DNA from: Clostridiales bacterium
Lineage (GTDB): Bacteria > Bacillota > Clostridia > Oscillospirales > Oscillospiraceae
Direction: 5' to 3'
NCBI GenBank assembly: GCA_029267755.1
Contig: JAJUHS010000005.1
Coordinates: 1 to 41,943 of the forward strand
DNA: 41,943 nucleotides
Positions 8,850 through 19,587 of this stretch are shown here, one piece after another. A program made the translations under genes and the position numbers. Each line of letters begins with the position of its first letter. Position 1 is the stretch's first letter. A model generated the notes under the pieces. The model saw nothing but the letters and a program-made list of their open reading frames with translations, was not told where the DNA came from and searched no databases.

Positions 8850-9617
8850 TCAGTCAACCTGCCACTGGGAAAGCATATCCGACATCCAGCCGTAGACGTC
8901 CATATCGTATACGGATTTAAGGTTTTCCCTCGTAAGCACCTCGTCGGTCGGGCCGTCCGCGACAAGCCTGCCTCTATTAAGCAGCAGGGCATGCGTTCCG
9001 TAAGCCTTCGCGAGGCTAAGGTCGTGCACCACCGAAACGACGGAACGGCCGCTGTTTTCTATCCACTCGTTTATAAGCTCGAAGGTCTGCTTCTGGTAGA
9101 CGAGGTCAAGGTGGTTCGTCGGCTCGTCAAGGATAAGAAGCTCCGGATCCTGCGCCAGTATCTGAGCGAGAAAGGCTCTCTGACGCTCACCGCCGGAAAG
9201 GGTCAGTATGGACTGTCCGCGCAAGTGCACAAGCCCCGTCATTTCAAGCGCGCGCTCAACCTTATAATCATCCTCTTTGGACGAATTTGAAAGTATTCCC
9301 TTGGAATATGCATATCGCCCGAGCCTTACGATCTCCTCGACCGTAAACGAGTAGCCGACACTGCTGCTCTGCATCAAAATCCCGAAGCGCCTCGCAAGTT
9401 CGGTCGATTTGCAGGCCTTTATATCGGTTCCGTTGAAATATATTTCGCCCGTATACGGAGCGCCGCGCGATATCGCGTTTACTATCGTGCTTTTTCCGGC
9501 GCCGTTAGGCCCGATAATCATTACCCACTGCTTGCCGCCTACGCTAAAGCTGACGTCGTCGAGTATTGTTAAGCTTCCATACTTAACGGAAAGATTTCTG
9601 ATTTCAAGCACCGTCAT
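8850..9617 (-). CDS. btuD: ABC transporter ATP-binding protein (corrinoid/iron-siderophore family)
   Basis: Walker A GPNGAGKS, signature LSGGERQR, Walker B LLILDEP; riboswitch-linked operon. Confidence 0.9.
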   Translation of the reverse strand: MTVLEIRNLSVKYGSLTILDDVSFSVGGKQWVMIIGPNGAGKSTIVNAISRGAPYTGEIYFNGTDIKACKSTELARRFGILMQSSSVGYSFTVEEIVRLGRYAYSKGILSNSSKEDDYKVERALEMTGLVHLRGQSILTLSGGERQRAFLAQILAQDPELLILDEPTNHLDLVYQKQTFELINEWIENSGRSVVSVVHDLSLAKAYGTHALLLNRGRLVADGPTDEVLTRENLKSVYDMDVYGWMSDMLSQWQVD

Positions 9618-10642
9618 CTCCCCTTTCTGGAAGAATAGAAGATATAGACAAAGGTTATCGAACCGACAAACGACGTGACAACGCCGATCGGCAGCTCGAC
9701 CGGATTAAGAACAACCCGGCTCAGAAGATCCGCGAGCATAAGGAATACCGCTCCCGAAAAAATGGAAGCCGGGAGCAGCCGCTTATGGTTCGGGCCGGTC
9801 ACCATTCTCGTCATATGGGGGATCACCAGCCCCACGAAGCCTATCGTGCCGCCGATGGAAACGCAAACGCCGATAAGAGCCGAAACCGCGATCATTATTA
9901 TGAGCTTTACCCGCTTTACGTTTACGCCGATATTCCTCGCGTTATCCTCGCCTATCGCAAAAGCGTTTAGCTCCCTTGAATAGCACAGTATTACCGTACT
10001 GCAGATAACGAACGCGATGAGGAGCGTAAGCACGTTTGCATAGCTTGCACCCGAAAGAGAGCCCATAGTCCAGAACATGATGGATTTTACATGCTCTCCG
10101 GCGAAGGTAATGATAAGGCTCACTATGCTGTGCGCGAACATATTGAATACAACGCCGATAAGAATTATCGTATTCGTCGAAAGAGAATAGTCGAGCCTGT
10201 AAGCCAGCGCAAGTATAAAAATAAGCGAAAAGAACGCAAAAGCAATTGCCATGAGCATAGTGCCTCCGCCCGAAAGACCGGGCAGCGTGATTCCGAAAGC
10301 TATGGCGAGGACGGCACCTATCGAAGCACCAGAGGTAACGCCCAAGGTGGAGCCGTCCGCAAGCGGATTCCTGAGAAGCCCCTGCATCGCGGCTCCGCAT
10401 ATGGAAAGAGCGGCCCCCGTCAAAGCGACGCAAATCACCCTGGGAAGCCTGACAAACCATATTATGAACTTTGACATGCCCTCCGGTATCGGCAGTCCGA
10501 GCAGCGAGTTCACTATTATTGTTACAGTATCCTTTACCGGCACGCTCACGCTGCCTGCACATACGCAAAACAGGAAGACCGCCAGCGTAACAAGCGAGAA
10601 TACGATATACATAGCCGGAGAAAAGCCTTCTCTTCTTTTCAT
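9614..10642 (-). CDS. btuC: FecCD/BtuC family ABC permease
   Basis: 342 aa, RLPRVICVALTGAALSICGAAMQGLLRNPLADGSTLGVTSGASIGAV typical of the family. Confidence 0.92.
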   Translation of the reverse strand: MKRREGFSPAMYIVFSLVTLAVFLFCVCAGSVSVPVKDTVTIIVNSLLGLPIPEGMSKFIIWFVRLPRVICVALTGAALSICGAAMQGLLRNPLADGSTLGVTSGASIGAVLAIAFGITLPGLSGGGTMLMAIAFAFFSLIFILALAYRLDYSLSTNTIILIGVVFNMFAHSIVSLIITFAGEHVKSIMFWTMGSLSGASYANVLTLLIAFVICSTVILCYSRELNAFAIGEDNARNIGVNVKRVKLIIMIAVSALIGVCVSIGGTIGFVGLVIPHMTRMVTGPNHKRLLPASIFSGAVFLMLADLLSRVVLNPVELPIGVVTSFVGSITFVYIFYSSRKGR

Positions 10643-10657
10643 ATCCTCTTCCCAAAA

Positions 10658-10688
10658 TACCGGAGCGGGCGAAAAGCCCGCCCCGGTA
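10658..10688 (-). terminator. Intra-operon hairpin between btuF and btuC
   Basis: TACCGG-A-GCGGGC-GAAAA-GCCCGC-C-CCGGTA; on the minus strand followed by only a short TTTT. Confidence 0.55.
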
Positions 10689-10699
10689 CCTATTTATCC

Positions 10700-11644
10700 T
10701 TATTTGCCGTAAACGAAATTATAAATTACTTTAGCTGCGTCCGTAAGCCTTGGTCCGGGCCTGGAAAGCAGATTTGACTCCACATGGAGCACCTTATTGT
10801 TTTTTATCGCACTTATTCCCTTCCAGCCAGCTCGCCCGATGATTTCGGCCTCAACATCGCCTTCCTGTCCGCTTCCCATCGAAATTGAAAGAATATAGTC
10901 GGGATTGCGCGAAATTACCTGATCCTCGGAAACCTTGCCCCAGCCGTTAACATCGGAGAAAATGTTCGTAAGGCCGAGCATCGTTGCGATCTCGTCCATA
11001 AAGGTTCCCTTGCCCGCAGAATAAAGCCCGCTCTTGAGCGGCATAACCTCAAAATAAATCTTTTTGCCGGAGTTTTCCTTAACCTTGGCCTTTAGCTCCG
11101 AGAACGATGCCTTCATGTCGGATATCAGCTTTTCCGCCTCGTCATTCTTGCCAACTACCGCGCCTATCATCTTAATTGCGGTATAGACGCTCTCGATATC
11201 AGTGGCTTTGCTCGCAACGACCTTGATGCCCGCACTTTCAAGCGACTTGATCTGATCATCCGTCTGAGCCATTATGTTCATAATGACTACCTGCGGCTTG
11301 AGTGCGATTATCTGCTCAATGTTCATATCCTTTCCCGACTGCAGGGAAGGCAGCTTCTTTACCTCCTCGGGGTAGTCGCAGTATTCCCCGCGCCCAACGA
11401 TAGTGCCGCCCGCGCCGATAGCATAGAGGATTTCACAGTCTGCAGGGGTCAGCGCAACCACCTTTGTTGCCGGTGCGCTCAGAACTACTTCCCTGTCCTT
11501 CATATCCTTTATTTTGACTTCTGTGCTTGCTTTCGCAGTAGGGCTCGGAGATGCAGCGGGTGTTCCTCCGCAGCCGGCAAGCAGAGAGGCCATAAGCGCT
11601 GTTGCCAGAAGTAATGCTGTGATCTTGGTTTTCCTCATTCTCAT
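10700..11644 (-). CDS. btuF: Corrinoid ABC transporter substrate-binding lipoprotein
   Basis: Lipobox LLAGC; periplasmic-binding fold of BtuF/FhuD type (EQIIALKPQVVIMNIM; NPDYILSISMG). Confidence 0.9.
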   Translation of the reverse strand: MRMRKTKITALLLATALMASLLAGCGGTPAASPSPTAKASTEVKIKDMKDREVVLSAPATKVVALTPADCEILYAIGAGGTIVGRGEYCDYPEEVKKLPSLQSGKDMNIEQIIALKPQVVIMNIMAQTDDQIKSLESAGIKVVASKATDIESVYTAIKMIGAVVGKNDEAEKLISDMKASFSELKAKVKENSGKKIYFEVMPLKSGLYSAGKGTFMDEIATMLGLTNIFSDVNGWGKVSEDQVISRNPDYILSISMGSGQEGDVEAEIIGRAGWKGISAIKNNKVLHVESNLLSRPGPRLTDAAKVIYNFVYGK

Positions 11645-11685
11645 TAAAGTATCCCTCCGATTTTATATTACGAATAGCCTGAGGG

Positions 11686-11718
11686 AAAAACAAAATGTTC
11701 CCTCCGCAAAGAGGGAAC
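11686..11718 (-). terminator. Riboswitch expression-platform terminator
   Basis: Minus-strand GTTCCCTC-TTTGCG-GAGGGAAC-ATTTTGTTTTT. Confidence 0.85.
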
Positions 11719-11930
11719 AACAATCTCCGCCAAATAAAATCAAGGCGCAGCGGTTCATTGTTCTCATCCCCAGGAGATTATTGTGTTATCAGGTCTCCCG
11801 GCTTAGCTTCATCCTTCCCGGCGTCTTCCCGTCCATAAGACAGTGACATATTGCCGCTTCGTCAGCTTCACGGTTACTGGGATAGCCAGGAAGTCACATC
11901 CTGTTCCCTCGGTATAATTACCGGTACGTA
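11719..11930 (-). ncRNA. Cobalamin riboswitch (boundaries approximate)
   Basis: B12-box-like AGCCGGGAGACCTG on the minus strand (about 11789-11802), upstream elements GGAAGGATGAAGCTAAGCC and GACGGGAAG, directly upstream of btuF. Confidence 0.9.
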
Positions 11931-11963
11931 TCGTACAATAACACAGCTATTCATTTTTTGTAG

Positions 11964-11992
11964 ATTCTATCACACTTTTTTTACTATATCAA
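11964..11992 (-). promoter_or_regulatory. Promoter of riboswitch-btuFCD-cbiZ operon
   Basis: Minus strand TTGATA-17 bp-TAGAAT. Confidence 0.65.
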
Positions 11993-12010
11993 CACCAAAT
12001 TCTTATTTCA

Positions 12011-12039
12011 TTGACAAGCCTCGGCGCCGTTGATATACT
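12011..12039 (+). promoter_or_regulatory. Promoter of cobT operon
   Basis: TTGACA (12011-12016)-17 bp-TATACT (12034-12039). Confidence 0.75.
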
Positions 12040-12151
12040 AACTAGTATTCTGTATACATTACCATTTTATTATAATTGTGACTTTGCACTGCTTACGGCC
12101 GTTTCTTTATGGTCGTTGAGTTTCAATATAACGAAAGGGCTGTTTGTAAAA

Positions 12152-13225
12152 ATGGATTCTTCAGAATTGCTTAATTTGATAGGCTCCGTCCCACCCGGAA
12201 ACGACGCCGCCGCGCTTTCGGCAAAACGCCGTTGGGACGCGATAGCGAAGCCTTTGGGCAGCCTCGGGCTCCTCGAAGAATCAGTAATCCGCATCGCGGC
12301 TCTGCTTGGCTCCGACGATGTAAAGCTTAACAAACGCGCCGTTCTCGCCTTCTGCTCCGACAACGGCGTGGTCTGCGAGGGCGTAACTCAAACCGGCCCC
12401 GAGGTAACCGCCGTTGTCGCCGCCAACTTTGCGAAGGGCGACACGTCGGTATGCCGCATGGCCGCCGTCGCGCACGCAGATATTATACCCATAGACATGG
12501 GCATGCTTACTATCGTAGACGATGAGAGAGTGCTTCGCCGCCGCGTCGCAAGCGGCACAGGGAACATAGCCGTCGGCCCCGCGATGACGAGGCCGCAGGC
12601 GCTGGCGGCCATTAAAACCGGCATTGATCTTGTCCGGGAATATAAGGAAAAGGGCTACGGCATCTTTGCGACCGGAGAAATGGGAATAGGCAACACCACG
12701 ACCTCAAGCGCTGTCGCCGCGGTGCTTCTTAACCGCCCGATAACCGACGTAACCGGACGCGGAGCCGGCCTTTCGGACGAGGGCCTTAAGAGAAAAATCG
12801 CCGTTATTGAAAAAGCGATAGCCGTAAACCGTCCCGATCCGGAGGATCCGTTGGATGTCCTCTCAAAGCTCGGCGGCTTTGATATCGCCGGAATGGTCGG
12901 CGCCTTCCTCGGCGGCGCAATATACCGCGTACCCATTATCATAGACGGCTTTATAAGCGCCGTCGCGGCGCTTATCGCAAAGAGGCTGTGCCCAAACGCC
13001 GTATGCGCCATGTTCCCAAGCCACGTTTCGGCAGAACCCGCAGGCATGATGGTCTTAAACGCCCTTGGGCTTACTCCTCTTATAAATGCCGCTATGCGTC
13101 TGGGCGAAGGCTCGGGTGCTGTCGTTCTTCTCCCTATCCTCGACATGGCACTCGCTGTCTATAACGAAATGCGCACCTTTGAGGATACCGGAATTGAGGC
13201 CTATACGCCGCAGGGAGGCTCCTAA
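12152..13225 (+). CDS. cobT: Nicotinate-nucleotide--dimethylbenzimidazole phosphoribosyltransferase
   Basis: KRRWDAIAKPLGSLGLLEE, TGEMGIGNTTTSSA, VVLLPILDMALAVYNEM. ORF called from 12011, but 12011 lies in the promoter; ATG at 12152 fits the protein. Confidence 0.93.
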   Translation: MDSSELLNLIGSVPPGNDAAALSAKRRWDAIAKPLGSLGLLEESVIRIAALLGSDDVKLNKRAVLAFCSDNGVVCEGVTQTGPEVTAVVAANFAKGDTSVCRMAAVAHADIIPIDMGMLTIVDDERVLRRRVASGTGNIAVGPAMTRPQALAAIKTGIDLVREYKEKGYGIFATGEMGIGNTTTSSAVAAVLLNRPITDVTGRGAGLSDEGLKRKIAVIEKAIAVNRPDPEDPLDVLSKLGGFDIAGMVGAFLGGAIYRVPIIIDGFISAVAALIAKRLCPNAVCAMFPSHVSAEPAGMMVLNALGLTPLINAAMRLGEGSGAVVLLPILDMALAVYNEMRTFEDTGIEAYTPQGGS

Positions 13226-13737
13226 TGCTTACACTGGTCATCGGCGGCGGAGCTTCGGGCAAAAGCGAGTATGCCGAAGAACTTTTTTCAGGCCTGCCCG
13301 GCGTGAAATACTATATCGCTACCATGATGCCTTACGGCGAGGACGGCCTTGCCCGCATTGAAAAGCATCGTCAGGCCCGCCGTGACAGAGGCTTTCGCAC
13401 TGTCGAGCACTACACGGCGATGGATACCCTGGTTCTCCCGGAAAGAGGAGCCGTCCTGCTCGAATGCCTTGGCAATCTTACGGCGAACGAGCTTTTCAGC
13501 GTTCCCGCGACGGAAAAAGAGGCAGAAAGCGCCGTATTGCGCGGGATAGAGGCGTTAATAAAGCAGGCTGACGATATGGTCGTCGTTACAAACGACGTTT
13601 TTTCCGGTGGCGGCAACTACGATGACGAAACTCTTAAGTACATTCGCGTCCTCGGTTCCGTAAACAGAAGGCTGTCAGAACGCTTTGACAGGGTTATCGA
13701 AGTCGTCTGCGGAATACCCGTGATTTTGAAGGGGTGA
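13225..13737 (+). CDS. cobU: Adenosylcobinamide kinase / adenosylcobinamide-phosphate guanylyltransferase
   Basis: P-loop VIGGGASGKSEYAEEL, H-motif RIEKHRQARR, VVVTNDVFSGG. Confidence 0.93.
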   Translation: MLTLVIGGGASGKSEYAEELFSGLPGVKYYIATMMPYGEDGLARIEKHRQARRDRGFRTVEHYTAMDTLVLPERGAVLLECLGNLTANELFSVPATEKEAESAVLRGIEALIKQADDMVVVTNDVFSGGGNYDDETLKYIRVLGSVNRRLSERFDRVIEVVCGIPVILKG

Positions 13738-13741
13738 CTAG

Positions 13742-14506
13742 GTGGTTTTTTTTAAAGGAATCGCCCTCGGAATCGCCATGTTTTCGCGCATACCGATGCC
13801 GAAGGTCGACTGGAACGAAAAAAATATGCGCTATATGCTATGCGGCTTTCCTCTTGTCGGAGTCGCGATCGGCTTTCTGCTCTGGCTGTGGACATGGCTT
13901 TGCGGAATTTTAAACTTCGGAACAATAATCCGGGCGGTCGGGCTGACCCTTATTCCCGTCGCCGTTTCCGGCGGGATACATCTTGAGGGCTTTTGCGACG
14001 TTTCGGACGCAATAGCGAGCCGCGCCGAACCGGAAAGAAAGCGCCAGATAATGAAGGACTCTCATATCGGAGCCTTTGCCGCCATATCTCTATTCGCTTA
14101 CCTGCTGGTCTATTTTGCCTTCTGCTGTGAACTTGCTATTACTCTGCGATCCCTTCTGCTCCTTTCCTCGATTCCCGTCCTTTCCCGCTCCATGAGCGGG
14201 TTGTCGGTAATATTTTTCCCGGCTTCGACTAATCAGGGACTTTTTCGTTCCTTTAAAGATACCGCTGATAGGGTGGGTGCTATAATTGCGCTTTCGCTCT
14301 TTTGGGCTGCCGCCGCGGTACTTATACTGATTTACAATCCTATCGCCGCTCTGGTCATGCTCTTTTTGGCGGCAGTCGCTTTGCTTATTTTGTATCTCGT
14401 TTCATGGAAGCAGTTTTGCGGAATGAGCGGAGACCTCGCCGGATGGTTTCTGTGTCTTGCCGAGCTTTTTATGCTTATCGGCCTTACAATGATATATAAG
14501 GTGTGA
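13742..14506 (+). CDS. cobS: Adenosylcobinamide-GDP ribazoletransferase
   Basis: GTG start; GIHLEGFCDVSDAI (CobS G-H-DGL-D-like motif), polytopic membrane protein in cob operon. Confidence 0.9.
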   Translation: MVFFKGIALGIAMFSRIPMPKVDWNEKNMRYMLCGFPLVGVAIGFLLWLWTWLCGILNFGTIIRAVGLTLIPVAVSGGIHLEGFCDVSDAIASRAEPERKRQIMKDSHIGAFAAISLFAYLLVYFAFCCELAITLRSLLLLSSIPVLSRSMSGLSVIFFPASTNQGLFRSFKDTADRVGAIIALSLFWAAAAVLILIYNPIAALVMLFLAAVALLILYLVSWKQFCGMSGDLAGWFLCLAELFMLIGLTMIYKV

Positions 14507-14856
14507 GTTACATGATATTGGTTATAGGCGGTCTTTCTTCCGGAAAGCGCGATTATGTAAAAAGCGAATACGGGTACTCGGCAGATGATATCTCCTTCGA
14601 TATTTTTTCAGACAAGCCGGTGCTGTATGATCTTCAGGAGCTTATTTTTACAGATGCGGATTCAGAACGCTTCTTCCCCGAGCTGCTTAAAAAGAAGGTT
14701 GTCATCTGCAGCGACATAAGCTGCGGCATAGTGCCGGTCGACCGCGCAGAGCGTGAAAAGCGCGAGGCCGTCGGCAGGCTTTGCATACGGCTTGCCTCCG
14801 CTGCGGAGCGCGTAGTCAGAATACAGTGCGGAATTCCGCAGATAATTAAGGGGTAG
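14503..14856 (+). CDS. CobU-like short paralog (117 aa), degenerate
   Basis: N-term MILVIGGLSSGKRDYV and C-term VVICSDISCGIVP...RLCIRLASAAERVVRIQCGIPQIIKG parallel CobU; the middle including HRQARR is absent. Confidence 0.8.
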   Translation: MSYMILVIGGLSSGKRDYVKSEYGYSADDISFDIFSDKPVLYDLQELIFTDADSERFFPELLKKKVVICSDISCGIVPVDRAEREKREAVGRLCIRLASAAERVVRIQCGIPQIIKG

Positions 14857-14859
14857 GCT

Positions 14860-15462
14860 ATGGAAGTGCTTCTAATCCGCCATGCGGAAACTAAAAGCAA
14901 TCTTGAGCGCCGTTATATCGGACGCACCGACGAGCCTCTCTGTCCGGAGGGCATAAAACACGCGGAAAGCAAGGGCGTTTTTCCCGAGGTTGCCCGCGTT
15001 GCCGTTAGTCCGCTTAAACGTGCTAGGCAAACCGCCGGGATTCTCTTCCCCAACGCCGAACAGGTCGTTTACGAGGGTCTCGCGGAAATGCACTTCGGGA
15101 AATTTGAGGGCAAAAGCTTCGAGGAAATGGCGAACGACCCTCTGTACCGAGCGTGGGTCGACAGTCATGGCGTTGACAGGTGCCCCGGCGGCGAGAGCCG
15201 CACGGATTTTGTCTCCCGCACCGCGGCGGAGTTCAAAAGGGTTCTTCGCGACGCGTTAAAGCTCGGAGAAAAACGACTCATCATAGTTGCGCACGGAGGA
15301 ACGGCAATGGCCGTCACCAGTAGCTTCGCTTTTCCTCCGATCGACTACTTCGACTGCCGTATTGCCCACTGCGAGGCATATAGATATACGCTTTCGGACA
15401 CTGACTTTGGTGAAAGCCCGCGTCTTATCAATTGCGCGAAGTTAAAGGATTTTGAGCTATGA
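14860..15462 (+). CDS. cobC: Alpha-ribazole phosphatase / histidine phosphatase family
   Basis: LLIRHAETKSNLERRYIGRTDEPL; VAHGGTAMA; in cob operon. Confidence 0.88.
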   Translation: MEVLLIRHAETKSNLERRYIGRTDEPLCPEGIKHAESKGVFPEVARVAVSPLKRARQTAGILFPNAEQVVYEGLAEMHFGKFEGKSFEEMANDPLYRAWVDSHGVDRCPGGESRTDFVSRTAAEFKRVLRDALKLGEKRLIIVAHGGTAMAVTSSFAFPPIDYFDCRIAHCEAYRYTLSDTDFGESPRLINCAKLKDFEL

Positions 15463-16424
15463 TACACATTTTCGCCCTTCTTGTGGGCTGTCTCCTGGAC
15501 TATATGTTTGGAGACCCCGTCAAGTTCCCGCACATTATAGTCGCGATTGGCAAGCTTATTTCATTCTTTGAAAAGCTTCTCAGGGCGAGGCTTCCGAAGA
15601 CCGCCGACGGCGAGCTCAGGGGCGGCATTCTGCTGGTTGTGCTGGTTCTTATCTGCTCCGTTGGGCCCGTTTGGGGCGTTTTATTTATTATGGAGAAAAT
15701 AAATCCCTTTCTGCGGCTGCTTTTCGAGTCTCTCATCTGCTGGCAGTGCCTTGCCGCTCGCAGCCTCAGCGACGCCGGCGACGGCGTATATGATGCGCTT
15801 ATAAAAAGCGATCTTCCTGCCGCAAGGCAAAAGGTCGGCTGGATTGTCGGGCGGGACACCGCAGAGCTTGACGAAAACGGTGTTATCCGCGCCACGGTTG
15901 AAACCATTGCCGAAAACACCAGCGACGGAGTGCTCGCGCCGCTAATTTTTATGGCGATAGGCGGCGGCGTTCTGGGCGTGCTTTATAAGGCCGTAAACAC
16001 CATGGACAGCATGGTCGGATATAAAAACGAGCAATACTTATACTTTGGCAGGGCCGCCGCAAAGCTCGATGACATTGTTAATTTTATACCGGCCCGCGTT
16101 TCGGGGTTGCTTATGGTTCCCGGTGCGTTTTTTGCGGGTTTAGACGCCAAAAATGCACTCCGAATCTTTTTGCGCGACCGCAAGAATCACACAAGTCCGA
16201 ATTCGGCGCAGACAGAATCGGCCGCGGCAGGCGCTCTCGGTGTGTGCCTCGGCGGCGACAACGTTTACTTTGGGAAGCTCGTCCACAAGCCTACGATCGG
16301 CGATGCGGACCGCCCTCTTGAGCCGGACGATATTCAGAGCACAATAAGGCTTATGTATAGCACCTTTGTTCTTTGCCTTATTCTGTGCATGATGATAGGA
16401 GGAATAATCCTGACATGGCTTTAA
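15459..16424 (+). CDS. cbiB: Adenosylcobinamide-phosphate synthase
   Basis: GCLLDYMFGDP; VETIAENTSDGVLAPL; MVGYKNEQYLYFGRAAAKLDDI. Confidence 0.94.
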   Translation: MIHIFALLVGCLLDYMFGDPVKFPHIIVAIGKLISFFEKLLRARLPKTADGELRGGILLVVLVLICSVGPVWGVLFIMEKINPFLRLLFESLICWQCLAARSLSDAGDGVYDALIKSDLPAARQKVGWIVGRDTAELDENGVIRATVETIAENTSDGVLAPLIFMAIGGGVLGVLYKAVNTMDSMVGYKNEQYLYFGRAAAKLDDIVNFIPARVSGLLMVPGAFFAGLDAKNALRIFLRDRKNHTSPNSAQTESAAAGALGVCLGGDNVYFGKLVHKPTIGDADRPLEPDDIQSTIRLMYSTFVLCLILCMMIGGIILTWL

Positions 16425-17488
16425 TACACGGCGGCGACACCGAGGGCTTTATCCGAGAATACGGAAAACCACCTGTCGATTTTTCGGCGAACTGCAACCC
16501 TCTTGGTCTGCCCGAATCTGCAAGAGCGGCGATTATTGATACTCTCGACAAAGCCGATCTTTACCCGGACCCGCTTTCAAGGAAGCTTTCCGAGGCAATA
16601 GGCGTCCATCTTGGCGTTCCGGCGGCGGGCGTTTTCTGCGCTGCGGGAGCGGCGGAGGTCATTTTCCGCCTCGTAACCGCCCTCAAGCCCAGAAAGGCTT
16701 TGCTTGTGGCGCCCGGCTTCGCTGAATATGAACTCGCTCTCAATACCATAGGCTGCGAGAACCGTTTTCACTATCTCAATCCCGAAAACGGCTTTGTACT
16801 TACCGAGAGCTATTTAAATGATCTGACCGTCGATCTTGATATGGTATTTCTCTGCAACCCCAACAATCCTACCGCGCGCGTCATCGACCCGGAGCTTCTG
16901 CGCCGGATCCTGGCCTTATGTAAGGAAAATAGCATCATGCTTGTGCTTGACGAATGCTTCGTCGGATTTCTCGACGACCCGGACGGGCGTTCTATGAAAT
17001 CGTTTTTGCCCCAATGCCCCAACCTCATTATTCTCGGCGCTTTCACCAAGATTTATGGCATGGCCGGGCTCCGTCTTGGCTACTGCCTCTCCTCAGACTT
17101 GCAGCTTATTGAATCGCTCCGGGCAGCGGGCCAGCCCTGGGCGGTATCTTCTGTCGCTTCGGCTGCGGGAATAGCGGCTCTTAAGGACAGCAAATATATT
17201 AAACGCACCAGGGAGCTTCTCTCGGTCGAGCGTGAATATCTTATAAATGGCCTTAAAGCCCTCGGCATAGACGTCCTAGGGGCCGACGCAAACTTCTTGT
17301 TCTTCAAAAGTCCCGTTCCAGAGCTCGGTGAGCTCTGCCGAAAAAAGGGCTTTCTTCTTCGCGACTGCTCGAATTACCGCGGACTTACAAAGGGCTATTA
17401 CCGGATCGCGGTCCGACCGCGAAACGAAAATTCCGCCTTACTAGAAGCAATCGGCGAAATACTAACAGAATTTCCACATAACAACTAA
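16415..17488 (+). CDS. cobD: Threonine-phosphate decarboxylase-like PLP aminotransferase
   Basis: HGGDTEGFIREYGKPPVDFSANCNPLG; PLP Lys motif FTKIYGMAGLRLGY. ATG at 16415 preferred over ORF start 16373. Confidence 0.9.
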   Translation: MALIHGGDTEGFIREYGKPPVDFSANCNPLGLPESARAAIIDTLDKADLYPDPLSRKLSEAIGVHLGVPAAGVFCAAGAAEVIFRLVTALKPRKALLVAPGFAEYELALNTIGCENRFHYLNPENGFVLTESYLNDLTVDLDMVFLCNPNNPTARVIDPELLRRILALCKENSIMLVLDECFVGFLDDPDGRSMKSFLPQCPNLIILGAFTKIYGMAGLRLGYCLSSDLQLIESLRAAGQPWAVSSVASAAGIAALKDSKYIKRTRELLSVEREYLINGLKALGIDVLGADANFLFFKSPVPELGELCRKKGFLLRDCSNYRGLTKGYYRIAVRPRNENSALLEAIGEILTEFPHNN

Positions 17489-17492
17489 TAGA

Positions 17493-17525
17493 AAGGAACG
17501 CGCCCAAAACGGGCGCGCTCCTTTT
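17493..17525. terminator. Bidirectional terminator between cobD and groEL
   Basis: AAAGGAACGCGCCC-AAAAC-GGGCGCGCTCCTTTTT. Confidence 0.85.
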
Positions 17526-17546
17526 TATAAACGTGGCTTTATGCTA

Positions 17547-19187
<1,641 letters not shown>

Positions 19188-19264
19188 TTACCTCCAAATA
19201 TTGTTATGATATCTTTGCAGTAAATTGGGGTCCGGTTCATAAAACCGGAAAGATTCTCTGTTTA

Positions 19265-19549
19265 TTATTCGACAATTGCCAGAATGTCGCCCTGGCGGAC
19301 AATTGTAAGCTCCTGGCCGTCGATTTTGACCTGGGTTCCGGAGTACTTTCCCGTTATAACCTTGTCGCCGACCTCTACGGTCATTTCGACCTCGTGGCCC
19401 TCAACAATGCCGCCGGGACCCACCGCGATAACCTCAAATACCTGGGGCTTCTCCTGAGCGGAGCTTGTGAGAATAATTCCGCTTTTGGTGGTCTCTTCAG
19501 CCTCTACCTGCTTGATTATTACTCTGTCTGACAAAGGAATAAGTTTCAT
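19265..19549 (-). CDS. groS: Co-chaperonin GroES
   Basis: 94 aa; PLSDRVIIKQVEAEETTKSGIILTSSAQEKP. Confidence 0.98.
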   Translation of the reverse strand: MKLIPLSDRVIIKQVEAEETTKSGIILTSSAQEKPQVFEVIAVGPGGIVEGHEVEMTVEVGDKVITGKYSGTQVKIDGQELTIVRQGDILAIVE

Positions 19550-19587
19550 GCGTATACCTCCTGATAAAATTTTATCGTTATTTGCAT

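Noticed and set aside
12011-12151. N-terminal extension of the cobT ORF
   Set aside because: Overlaps the TTGACA-17-TATACT promoter; family N-terminus starts at ATG 12152.
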